Part shown: positions 1 to 5,985 of the stretch, in pieces
How the letters are laid out: every line of letters starts with the position of its first letter
Position numbering within the stretch: the stretch's first letter is position 1
Assembly: GCA_043806735.1 (NCBI GenBank)
Contig: JAZDGR010000031.1
Location: forward strand, 1 to 5,985
DNA: 5,985 nucleotides
Source: QYOJ01 sp043806735
Lineage (GTDB): Bacteria > Bacteroidota > Bacteroidia > Bacteroidales > FEN-979
Direction: 5' to 3'
The notes under the pieces: model-generated
Databases searched by the model: none
Seen by the model: the letters and a program-made list of their open reading frames with translations, nothing else
What the model was told of the DNA's origin: nothing
Made by a program: the position numbers and the translations under genes

Positions 1-1736
1 ATGGGAATTCCGGGTTGCTCTGAAGAGAGAACGACCTTTATTTTGCCTGTTTTTTTATCGTACCGGGTTTGGATATCCGCTTTAAATGACCCTTTGGAAT
101 AGTTCACGCCCATGTTTGCCAGCCGCTGGTACTGGGTGTCCATGCGTTGCCTGAAATCCTCCCAGTTGCGTAGTTTTGCAGGCGACCAGCCGATCTCGGC
201 AATGGCGATCATCCGGGGAACGGCCATGTATTCAGCATGTTCAATGGTGGGGATAAATTCGGTCCATACATTTCCCTGCACACCAAGGATGTGTTTCCCC
301 TCTTCGGGTGTCAGTTCTCCCGGGATCGGTTCAAAGGAATAGACCTTCTTCAGGGTGGTGAATCCCCCGATGGCTTCGGGTTCAGACTCGGGATAGGCCT
401 GGTAATAGTCGAAATAACAATAGGAGGTCGGGGTCATGATCACATCGTGTCCTTGACGCGCGGCTGAGATTCCGCCTTCCACACCCCGCCACGACATCAC
501 CGTTGCTTCCGGGGCCAACCCTCCTTCCAGGATCTCATCCCATCCGATCAGCTTTCTTCCTTTGGAAATGATGAATTTCTCCATCCGTTTGATAAAATAA
601 CTCTGGAGTTCTCCCTCATCCTTCAGACCTTCAGACCTTATTCTTTCCTGGCACCTGGGGCATTGTTCCCAACGGGTTTTGGTCGCCTCATCGCCACCCA
701 CATGGATGTATTCCGAAGGAAAAAGATCTAGTACTTCGGTCAGCACATCTTCCAGAAATGTGAAGACCGAATCATTTCCGGCACAGAAAATATCGCTGTT
801 GGGCCAGTAACTCCCGGGCGGCACGGTGAAGGGGCCACCGGTGCAGGAAAACTGAGGGTAGGCGGCCAGAACTTCCACCGTATGTGCAGGCATTTCAATC
901 TCCGGAATGATGGTGATGTATCGTTGCGCCGCATATTGCACAATCTCCCGGATCTCTTCCTGAGTGTAATATCCCCCGTAAGTGGCTTTTTCTCCGGGCA
1001 GTTGTGCAGGCCGGTCGCGCCAGGGAAGGTTTTCCTGGTCGACTCTCCAGGCACTCACCTCCGTGAGTTTCGGGTATTTTTTAATTTCAATCCGCCAGCC
1101 ATTATCATCAGTCAGATGCCAGTGAAAAATATTCCTCTTGTACATAGCCAGGAGGTCGATGTACCTAAAAATGAACTCCTTCGGAAAGAAATGGCGGGAA
1201 ACATCAAGGTGCATCCCCCGGTAAGGAAAACGGGGTTGGTCTTTTATCTCCAGGCAGGGAACCTCCCATGTTTTTCCAACCACGGGTTTGGAACTTTTAC
1301 AAACCTCCGGAGGCAGCAACTGCAACAGGGTTTGCATTCCATAAAAAAGTCCCGCTCCCGAATTCCCCTCCAGCAGGATCGCGTCGGGTTTGACCCGGAG
1401 ACGATATCCTTCGGTGGGGAGTTTCTCCTTTTTCCTTGCATAAGTGAAGAGAATCGCGTTGACTTTGCTCCCTCCCTCCTGGAGGGGCTGTACACGCAAG
1501 AAGGGTCCTCCTGCAAGGCGGAGCTGTTCGGCAAAGAGAATGGCGACATTTTTCAGGTCGATGTCCCGTTCGGCGACCAGGAGCAAGGTTTGTTCGTTGA
1601 TTTGAAACGAACCGGATTTCATTTTGACGGATATGGGTTGGGGAACGATCGACAGCACAGCCGTACCTTTTTTTTCAGCTATGCCCGGGAGATACATCGA
1701 GATAATAAAAATAGAAATAAGGATATTTGTTTTCAT
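1..1736 (-). CDS. Beta-N-acetylhexosaminidase, glycoside hydrolase family 20, exported; 3' end cut by the window edge
   Basis: The frame is open from an ATG at 1736 to the left edge: 578 whole codons plus two bases, no stop. Residues 1-20 form a signal peptide ending in Gly-Ile-Ala with no lipobox Cys, so cleavage after Ala20 and a periplasmic or secreted enzyme are expected. Residues about 28-165 fit the GH20 N-terminal domain (GH20b). The catalytic barrel spans about 168-520: RGMHLDVSRHF at 173-183, HWHLTDDNGWR at 205-215, PEIEMPAHT at 278-286 and HVGGDE at 345-350. Asp349-Glu350 (bases 687-692) is the catalytic pair: in this family Glu is the acid/base and Asp positions the substrate's N-acetyl group, which acts as nucleophile. 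Trp399, Trp416, Trp491 and Glu493 sit where the family's substrate-pocket residues lie. The enzyme would release terminal beta-linked GlcNAc or GalNAc from chitin fragments, glycans or cell-wall material; which one cannot be told. Residues from about 550 begin another domain, probably the chitobiase/hexosaminidase C-terminal type. The start is chosen because the signal peptide follows it directly; there is no strong Shine-Dalgarno. Confidence 0.95.
   Translation of the reverse strand, partial: MKTNILISIFIISMYLPGIAEKKGTAVLSIVPQPISVKMKSGSFQINEQTLLLVAERDIDLKNVAILFAEQLRLAGGPFLRVQPLQEGGSKVNAILFTYARKKEKLPTEGYRLRVKPDAILLEGNSGAGLFYGMQTLLQLLPPEVCKSSKPVVGKTWEVPCLEIKDQPRFPYRGMHLDVSRHFFPKEFIFRYIDLLAMYKRNIFHWHLTDDNGWRIEIKKYPKLTEVSAWRVDQENLPWRDRPAQLPGEKATYGGYYTQEEIREIVQYAAQRYITIIPEIEMPAHTVEVLAAYPQFSCTGGPFTVPPGSYWPNSDIFCAGNDSVFTFLEDVLTEVLDLFPSEYIHVGGDEATKTRWEQCPRCQERIRSEGLKDEGELQSYFIKRMEKFIISKGRKLIGWDEILEGGLAPEATVMSWRGVEGGISAARQGHDVIMTPTSYCYFDYYQAYPESEPEAIGGFTTLKKVYSFEPIPGELTPEEGKHILGVQGNVWTEFIPTIEHAEYMAVPRMIAIAEIGWSPAKLRNWEDFRQRMDTQYQRLANMGVNYSKGSFKADIQTRYDKKTGKIKVVLSSEQPGIP
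621..639. repeat. 8-bp tandem repeat inside the hexosaminidase gene
   Basis: CTTCAGAC on the plus strand occurs at 621-628 and 629-636, with a partial third copy CTT at 637-639. It encodes part of the segment Arg-Ser-Glu-Gly-Leu-Lys at 367-372. The unit length is not a multiple of three, so gain or loss of one unit would shift the frame. The present frame continues into normal GH20 sequence on both sides, so the gene is intact here. Confidence 0.7.
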
Positions 1737-1765
1737 GAAAATTTGCTTAATTGATAAAGAGAATT

Positions 1766-1773
1766 CAAAAGTA
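1766..1773 (-). promoter_or_regulatory. Second -7-like box directly adjoining the first
   Basis: Minus-strand TACTTTTG also matches TAnnTTTG and abuts the box at 1774-1781 with no gap. It ends 29 bases before the hexosaminidase ATG. Only one of the two need be used; a weak TGGT lies about 19 bases upstream as a possible poor -33 element. Confidence 0.3.
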
Positions 1774-1781
1774 CAAAAATA
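1774..1781 (-). promoter_or_regulatory. Candidate Bacteroidota -7 promoter box for the hexosaminidase gene (upstream copy)
   Basis: Minus-strand TATTTTTG matches TAnnTTTG exactly and ends 37 bases before the ATG at 1736. No TTTG or TTG is seen 19-21 bases upstream, where a -33 element would sit; that stretch is GC-rich. The hexosaminidase gene may therefore have its own promoter, but one that is weak or depends on an activator. AT-rich sequence alone could also explain the match. Confidence 0.4.
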
Positions 1782-1796
1782 GCACTAGCGTGACCA

Positions 1797-1816
1797 GTCC
1801 GCCTGTCCGCCTGTCC
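1797..1816. repeat. 8-bp tandem repeat, 2.5 copies, between hydrolase and hexosaminidase genes
   Basis: The plus strand carries GTCCGCCT at 1797-1804 and again at 1805-1812, followed by a half copy GTCC at 1813-1816. It is a perfect tandem and GC-rich in an otherwise AT-rich 86-base gap, six bases past the hydrolase stop. It covers the place where the -33 element of the candidate hexosaminidase promoter would be expected to begin. It has no inverted symmetry and is not a hairpin terminator. Function unknown. Confidence 0.8.
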
Positions 1817-1822
1817 ACTATA

Positions 1823-2902
1823 TTACTTAAAGGTATCGAACCATTCCTTCGCTTTCATCAGTGCTGGCATAAAACCGTCACCATGGTTATAAATGTTTCC
1901 GAGGTTTACCGTATCCACATTCCCACCCAGATCAAGCATCCGGGTATAAGCTTTTTCTTCGATGGGGTATGGCACCACTTCATCAGCCATCGAGAAGACT
2001 AACAATGTCGGAGCTTGTGGACTCCAGTCGAAAACCTGGTTCGCTTCCAATGCAGCGTTAAATGGATGGGTTCCTGCAGCAACTTCCGCCAGGAATGAGG
2101 CCTGGAAGATGTTCACAGGCGGAGCGTTGAGAGATTGAATCACCACGGCCTCAGGATGCTCAAAGTCCAGCAAAGCAGGCGCAAGGCTGTCATAAGGGTG
2201 TTGAAAAAAATCAAGGTAACTGGTGCCTAGATCGTAAATATCATCAAAGGTCTTGACCATTAAGGATGTTACAGCGGACGAGATGGTGTTTGGCGTGGTG
2301 ACATGATGGGCAAAAAGCATTGTGAGATCATAGGGGGCAGCCATGATGGCGGAAGCAGTGATGGGAAATTCAGCGGGATGTTCACTTTCCAGAAGTCTCT
2401 GCAATGCTGCGGTGACATGCCCTCCCTGGGAATAGCCGGCCAGAAATAGTTTGTCGCTTAGCAAGATCCCCTGATTGTCACAGAGATCTCTGGCTGCGCG
2501 AATCATGTCACGTGCTGCCGTAGCTTCTGTGTGGGCATGGAAATAGGGATGGGGTATTGTTCCTGCTTTTCCCAGCCCGATGTAATCGGCCATCACGACC
2601 ACGTATCCTTTTGCTGCTACTTCACTCAGCCATGCTTGTGCTTCGGCGCAGCTGTCCAGGTAAGAAGGGGCGACATGGCGATCGAAGATGGTGCCGTGCT
2701 GACACGACATCATAGGGAAGGGACCGTTGCCGGATGGAGGGACCAGCATAATGCCTGAGGCATCCAGCATCGTTCCGTCTACTCCGGGAGTCTGGTAAGT
2801 AATCTCATGGACCCTTACATCAGGTGGAGCAGAGTTCCTACAAGCAGTTATGATTGCCAGTAACAAGAAGAGAATGGTTAACGGTTGTAAAATCTTTTTC
2901 AT
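1823..2902 (-). CDS. Alpha/beta hydrolase lipoprotein, secretory-lipase-like
   Basis: A complete 359-residue protein. Residues 1-20 are a hydrophobic signal sequence, and Ile-Thr-Ala-Cys at 18-21 is a lipobox, so Cys21 should be lipidated. The residues after it (RNSAPP) lack the acidic run typical of Bacteroidota surface-export signals, which suggests, without proving, a periplasm-facing lipoprotein. The fold is an alpha/beta hydrolase: QHGT at 68-71 is the likely oxyanion-hole segment, GYSQGGH at 156-162 is the nucleophile elbow with Ser158, Asp307 (in SMADEVVPY) is the likely acid and His340 (in YNHGDGF) the likely base. Motif order and spacing resemble the secretory lipase (LIP) family, whose members cleave ester bonds of lipids or small esters. 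The true substrate is unknown; an acetyl or feruloyl esterase, or a peptidase-like hydrolase, is possible. The gene starts 44 bases after the AsmA-like gene stops, so co-transcription is plausible. No other in-frame ATG lies just upstream, and the signal peptide begins at once, so the start is well supported. Confidence 0.9.
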   Translation of the reverse strand: MKKILQPLTILFLLLAIITACRNSAPPDVRVHEITYQTPGVDGTMLDASGIMLVPPSGNGPFPMMSCQHGTIFDRHVAPSYLDSCAEAQAWLSEVAAKGYVVVMADYIGLGKAGTIPHPYFHAHTEATAARDMIRAARDLCDNQGILLSDKLFLAGYSQGGHVTAALQRLLESEHPAEFPITASAIMAAPYDLTMLFAHHVTTPNTISSAVTSLMVKTFDDIYDLGTSYLDFFQHPYDSLAPALLDFEHPEAVVIQSLNAPPVNIFQASFLAEVAAGTHPFNAALEANQVFDWSPQAPTLLVFSMADEVVPYPIEEKAYTRMLDLGGNVDTVNLGNIYNHGDGFMPALMKAKEWFDTFK

Positions 2903-2946
2903 AACGTCATGGTTTTAGTTATTAACCGATGCAATTTATAAAAAAA
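2903..2946 (-). other. 44-base gap between the AsmA-like and hydrolase genes
   Basis: This AT-rich spacer holds no GC-rich hairpin with a U-run, so I see no terminator and read-through from the AsmA-like gene is plausible. It contains a 9-bp palindrome GTTATTAAC at 2918-2926 (arms GTTA and TAAC around one base). It also has a three-codon mini frame, ATG ACG TTA TGA, at 2899-2910, whose stop overlaps the hydrolase ATG. No convincing promoter box with both elements was found. Confidence 0.45.
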
Positions 2947-5937
2947 TTAATTCCGGGTAAGCTCTTCACGGATCTTTTTCCGGATCAGCAGCGCGGAGCT
3001 GTCGACCACCCCTTTCCGGGAGGGAACAAACAGATCACGGTAACGGCTTTTTACGAGGTCGAATTTCATTTTCTCAGGAGTCCCTGTGATGTCCATAGAA
3101 ATTCGCAGGGGTGTCAACATCGATACGTGGTAGTTAAAGCTCAGATCAAGATTTTGCACTCCCCCCACGGCGACTTTGAACACATCAGCCTGCAACAGGA
3201 AAGGATATACTTCAACAACGCCGTCGCTTAACAGGATCTCCGCGGAGATCTCATCGATGAGGTTGCGTTGTTTATTTTTAAAACAGAGCATTTTAGCGAT
3301 TTTCTTAAAGTTTTCACTGTCGAGTATCACCAGGCTGTCGGCTTGCAGGGAGGCGGCTCCCCGTAAGGTTTCCAGGATGATCGAAAGGCTGGTATCGAGT
3401 TTTGCTTCGGCGGCCATCCTGAAGTCGACTTTGCCTTCAAGCGAATTCAACATGGGGAGCAAAGTGTCGAGCGACGGGGTCATATCAGTAAGTATGCCGA
3501 GGTCTATATCGGTGATATCAAGGTCAAACCCTATATAAATATCATCCCGGGTTGGAGCCCGGTATAGCAGGGATGTTCTCAATGTGGCACCCTGGTTGGA
3601 CATCGACAATTCTTTCAGATCCACCGACTGGTCTCTGATCTCAATCCGGCCCCTGATGGAATCAAGCACCAGTTCATTGAAAATAACCTGGCGAATCCGG
3701 GTCTCAAACGAAAGGTCAAGGTTCGGTGGAACAATAAATGCGGAAAAGGTAGTTGGTTTTTCACGGCGCTCTTCAATTGGTTTCCCTGTCGGCATTTGGT
3801 TCATTGCCTCTGCCAATTCATTCAGGTCAATCAGATCCGATTCGAGGCGCAGAGCGGCCTGAAGTTTATCTGCCGGCTTTCCCGATAAGGAGGGAAGATG
3901 GACACTTCCCGTAAGGATAAGGTCGGAGCTCCCAACCTTGACAGAAGCATTCTCCAGATAAAACTCTCCTGGATTGAAAGTTAACTTTGTGCGATCGAGC
4001 TGTATGTTTAGGGGGAAGAGGGGAGAAAAGACGGCAAGATGGGAAAAACTGAGGCTTCCGGTGGCGCTCCATTGATCTTTTCCTGTTTTCTCTGGGTTAG
4101 TGGTCAGGTCAATCACAGCATGATCCAACCTCACAACGGACGTCAGAGCTTCTGCAGTCAGGGAGTCAACCGAAAGAGATCCGTGAATGAACCCCTGGGT
4201 AGGTTCTGCCGTGGACGGGACCACATCGAGTTTTGCTTCCGCTTTACCGGTCTTCAGCATCAGCGAATCACCCAGCTTTGCGATCAGGTTCCTGAAGCCG
4301 GCTTTGGCAGTCACAGGGGCGATACCCGTAGGTTCTTTCGGTTCGGAGGATGTGAAACTGAGTTCGAACTGTTCAAGGGATGCTCGTAACTCATCCTGAA
4401 CCCGGAGTTGCATTCCATTCAGCATTAGTGTGCCGTGGAGCAGATTCATTTTCTCCGGGAGAGTAGTGTCTGGGTAATCCGTCCCGACACGCAGGATTGC
4501 CCGATTCATCACAAACAGAAAGGTATCTTTGCTGCTCTCTAATTTCACCCCGTTCATCTCCGTCTCGCCGGTTATCTCCAGCTTTCCGTAATCCTTACGG
4601 GCAAGATCAGAAAACCTGAATTGCACGGCCAGATTGCTCTTCAGCATCCCTTCCAGGTTCACCCCTTCTTCCAGTGGAAAGATTTTGGCCAGTTCCAAAA
4701 AATTGATCCGGATCCGTATACCGGCCCGGACTAAGGGATACGTTAGCAAGTCGGTGATGTTGCCGCTTAGCTCAACCTGCGAAGATCCACCAACGAACAT
4801 TAATTTTCTGATAGTTAACCAGGATGGCTGCTTTTTACTGACGTCCAAAAGGAAACCGATATCCGCGTCGAGTTGATCGATGCTGCCAGGCAGTTGGCTA
4901 TATCGGGCATATCCGTCCTTTATTAACACCACACCCGTGATAAGCGGGATCTGGTCCCTGCCATAGATGCCTTTGATATGCGCTTCCACGTTCACCTCTC
5001 CTCTGGCGTCCACAGAAACATCCTGGTTCACAATTCCAGCGGGGACCATCTTCAATACCTCTTCGAGGGATGCCGCATGCAGGCCGAAGTTAAGGTCAAC
5101 ATTCACGGTCTCTGCCAATGTATCTTCCACCAGGGATCCGTTGGCCACGAGGTCAATGGAATTCAGGGTCATCGATGCCCGGTTCACATCAAGACGGTTC
5201 AAATCGCTGTCGAAGCCGAGATCCACATCAAACCCGAATGAGAGGCCGTCGGCCAATAATTGTCGCTGTTGCATGCATAGGATGTGGGTGGCAGAAAAAC
5301 GAACTGTCAGGTCTGATTTTTTTTCGTGAAAGGAGCCCTTCAGCCGGAAGTTGAGCTCTTGCAAACGAACATCAAGATCGGTACTGCGGTCACTGAAGGT
5401 CAGTTTTCCGTTCCGGATAGCTACTTTTTTTATATCGATTGATAAATCCTCCTGCGGCCTTGCCGTATCTCCGGGTTTTGACGAACCGGCCGTATCTTTT
5501 TCAGTTTTCATCACCTCCCAGTTCGCACAACCTGTGGAATCGATGAAGGCATAAATAACCGGATCGATTAATTGGACCTCATGTATGCTGATTTCTTTCC
5601 TCAGGAACCAGGCGATGGGATTGACGGTTACCCTGCATTCACGGAATGCCAGCAGAGAGTCGGCCGGGTTCGTTGTATCTGCAGGATGGATATACGCAAC
5701 CAGGGAGATCAGCGAGCCGTTGCGGAGTTTCATGCCGAAATTGGGAAACGTGCTGAAAAATGTCAGTTCCACCGCGTCCAGGCGAACCCTGGCATTCAGA
5801 TTTTCATTCAGCAGGGTGGTGATCGCCGGAGTGATCTTTGCCGGCGTAAAAATAAAATTAAGGGCAATTCCGATCGCGGCAAAAATAATGATGATGAGGA
5901 TCAGGAAAGATATTCCGATGATCTTTACTGTTTTCAT
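2947..5937 (-). CDS. AsmA-family envelope protein with N-terminal membrane anchor
   Basis: A 996-residue protein from the ATG at 5937. Residues 1-5 are short and basic, and 6-29 form one strong transmembrane helix, leaving a large periplasmic region. FTPAKITPAITTLLNENL at 30-47, then an AxVRLDxVELTFFSTFPNFG-like stretch (49-68), is the typical AsmA N-terminus. The rest is mostly alternating beta-strand sequence, as in the long grooved beta structures of AsmA/TamB-like proteins, with a polar linker at about 145-165 and a charged one at 718-730. Residues about 805-960 resemble the AsmA-like C-terminal region: LEGKVDFRM at 833-841, LRGAASLQADSL at 858-869, LSDGVVEVYPF at 903-913. In Proteobacteria, relatives act in outer-membrane assembly and are proposed to carry phospholipids between membranes; the same role here is inference. 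A longer frame begins at 5979 but adds 14 polar residues before the helix, and that start lies inside the -7-like box at 5977-5984, so 5937 is preferred. The stop is TAA at 2947-2949. Confidence 0.9.
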   Translation of the reverse strand: MKTVKIIGISFLILIIIIFAAIGIALNFIFTPAKITPAITTLLNENLNARVRLDAVELTFFSTFPNFGMKLRNGSLISLVAYIHPADTTNPADSLLAFRECRVTVNPIAWFLRKEISIHEVQLIDPVIYAFIDSTGCANWEVMKTEKDTAGSSKPGDTARPQEDLSIDIKKVAIRNGKLTFSDRSTDLDVRLQELNFRLKGSFHEKKSDLTVRFSATHILCMQQRQLLADGLSFGFDVDLGFDSDLNRLDVNRASMTLNSIDLVANGSLVEDTLAETVNVDLNFGLHAASLEEVLKMVPAGIVNQDVSVDARGEVNVEAHIKGIYGRDQIPLITGVVLIKDGYARYSQLPGSIDQLDADIGFLLDVSKKQPSWLTIRKLMFVGGSSQVELSGNITDLLTYPLVRAGIRIRINFLELAKIFPLEEGVNLEGMLKSNLAVQFRFSDLARKDYGKLEITGETEMNGVKLESSKDTFLFVMNRAILRVGTDYPDTTLPEKMNLLHGTLMLNGMQLRVQDELRASLEQFELSFTSSEPKEPTGIAPVTAKAGFRNLIAKLGDSLMLKTGKAEAKLDVVPSTAEPTQGFIHGSLSVDSLTAEALTSVVRLDHAVIDLTTNPEKTGKDQWSATGSLSFSHLAVFSPLFPLNIQLDRTKLTFNPGEFYLENASVKVGSSDLILTGSVHLPSLSGKPADKLQAALRLESDLIDLNELAEAMNQMPTGKPIEERREKPTTFSAFIVPPNLDLSFETRIRQVIFNELVLDSIRGRIEIRDQSVDLKELSMSNQGATLRTSLLYRAPTRDDIYIGFDLDITDIDLGILTDMTPSLDTLLPMLNSLEGKVDFRMAAEAKLDTSLSIILETLRGAASLQADSLVILDSENFKKIAKMLCFKNKQRNLIDEISAEILLSDGVVEVYPFLLQADVFKVAVGGVQNLDLSFNYHVSMLTPLRISMDITGTPEKMKFDLVKSRYRDLFVPSRKGVVDSSALLIRKKIREELTRN

Positions 5938-5976
5938 ACCTGTGAGATAAGTTGTCCTTTTTTCTGTTCGCAAACT

Positions 5977-5984
5977 CAAAAATA
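5977..5984 (-). promoter_or_regulatory. Candidate Bacteroidota -7 promoter box for the AsmA-like gene
   Basis: Read on the minus strand the bases are TATTTTTG, an exact match to the Bacteroidota -7 consensus TAnnTTTG. The box lies 39 bases before the ATG at 5937, leaving a leader of about 30 bases. The matching -33 element would lie beyond the right edge and cannot be checked. Supporting context: the same octamer occurs at nearly the same distance before the hexosaminidase gene. Confidence 0.5.
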
Positions 5985-5985
5985 C

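Noticed and set aside
740..1549. Two minus-strand frames of about 100 codons (740-1054 and 1244-1549) that could suggest a broken gene
   Set aside because: They are in a different frame from the hexosaminidase. I translated the true frame base by base from 1736 to 1 and it is continuous, so there is no frameshift or pseudogene.
882..1754. A 290-codon open frame on the plus strand
   Set aside because: It lies opposite the hexosaminidase, whose signal peptide, domain order and catalytic motifs are clear. The plus-strand product has no recognisable motif and reads like a reverse-complement shadow.
1782..1800. Possible terminator hairpin after the hydrolase gene (CAC-GCTA-GTG followed by T-run)
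   Set aside because: The stem is only three base pairs and cannot be extended; the T-run is better explained as part of the -7-like box.
2928..2946. Possible promoter for the hydrolase gene in the 44-base gap (TAAATTG-like)
   Set aside because: The match to TAnnTTTG is imperfect and no -33 element is clear at the right spacing; co-transcription with the AsmA-like gene is simpler.
3176..5950. Many plus-strand frames of 70-120 codons opposite the AsmA-like gene
   Set aside because: All overlap a long minus-strand frame with clear AsmA-type sequence throughout; none has a recognisable domain, signal or leader.
1..5985. Search for tRNA, rRNA, CRISPR arrays, insertion-sequence ends and phage genes
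   Set aside because: Nothing seen: the gaps are 44, 86 and 48 bases, too short or lacking the needed structure, and the rest is coding.

Overview
The window looks like an ordinary chromosomal piece from a member of the Bacteroidota, probably a Bacteroidales-like lineage. This is inferred from protein style: a periplasmic family GH20 hexosaminidase, an AsmA-like envelope protein of about 1000 residues, and a lipoprotein alpha/beta hydrolase. It also fits the TAnnTTTG-type -7 boxes upstream of two genes and the lack of clear Shine-Dalgarno sites. The genus cannot be named from the sequence alone.

All three genes lie on the minus strand and fill almost the whole window, so transcription runs from right to left. 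From the right: a 48-base leader with a candidate promoter box (5938-5985); an AsmA-family protein of 996 aa (2947-5937); a 44-base gap; an alpha/beta hydrolase lipoprotein of 359 aa (1823-2902); an 86-base gap with an 8-bp tandem repeat and two adjacent -7-like boxes (1737-1822); and a GH20 beta-N-acetylhexosaminidase (1-1736) whose 3' end runs off the left edge. The hexosaminidase is open for 578 codons with no stop in the window, and several overlapping frames on both strands are its shadows.

All three products are predicted to be exported or membrane-anchored: one inner-membrane anchored with a large periplasmic part, one lipoprotein, and one with a cleavable signal peptide. The AsmA and hydrolase genes could share a transcript. 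The hexosaminidase probably has its own promoter. A shared pathway is possible (envelope upkeep, or use of lipid and aminosugar polymers), but the sequence does not demonstrate one. I found no RNA gene, mobile element, CRISPR array or previously undescribed system. The most useful observations are the corrected AsmA start and the matching promoter-like boxes.
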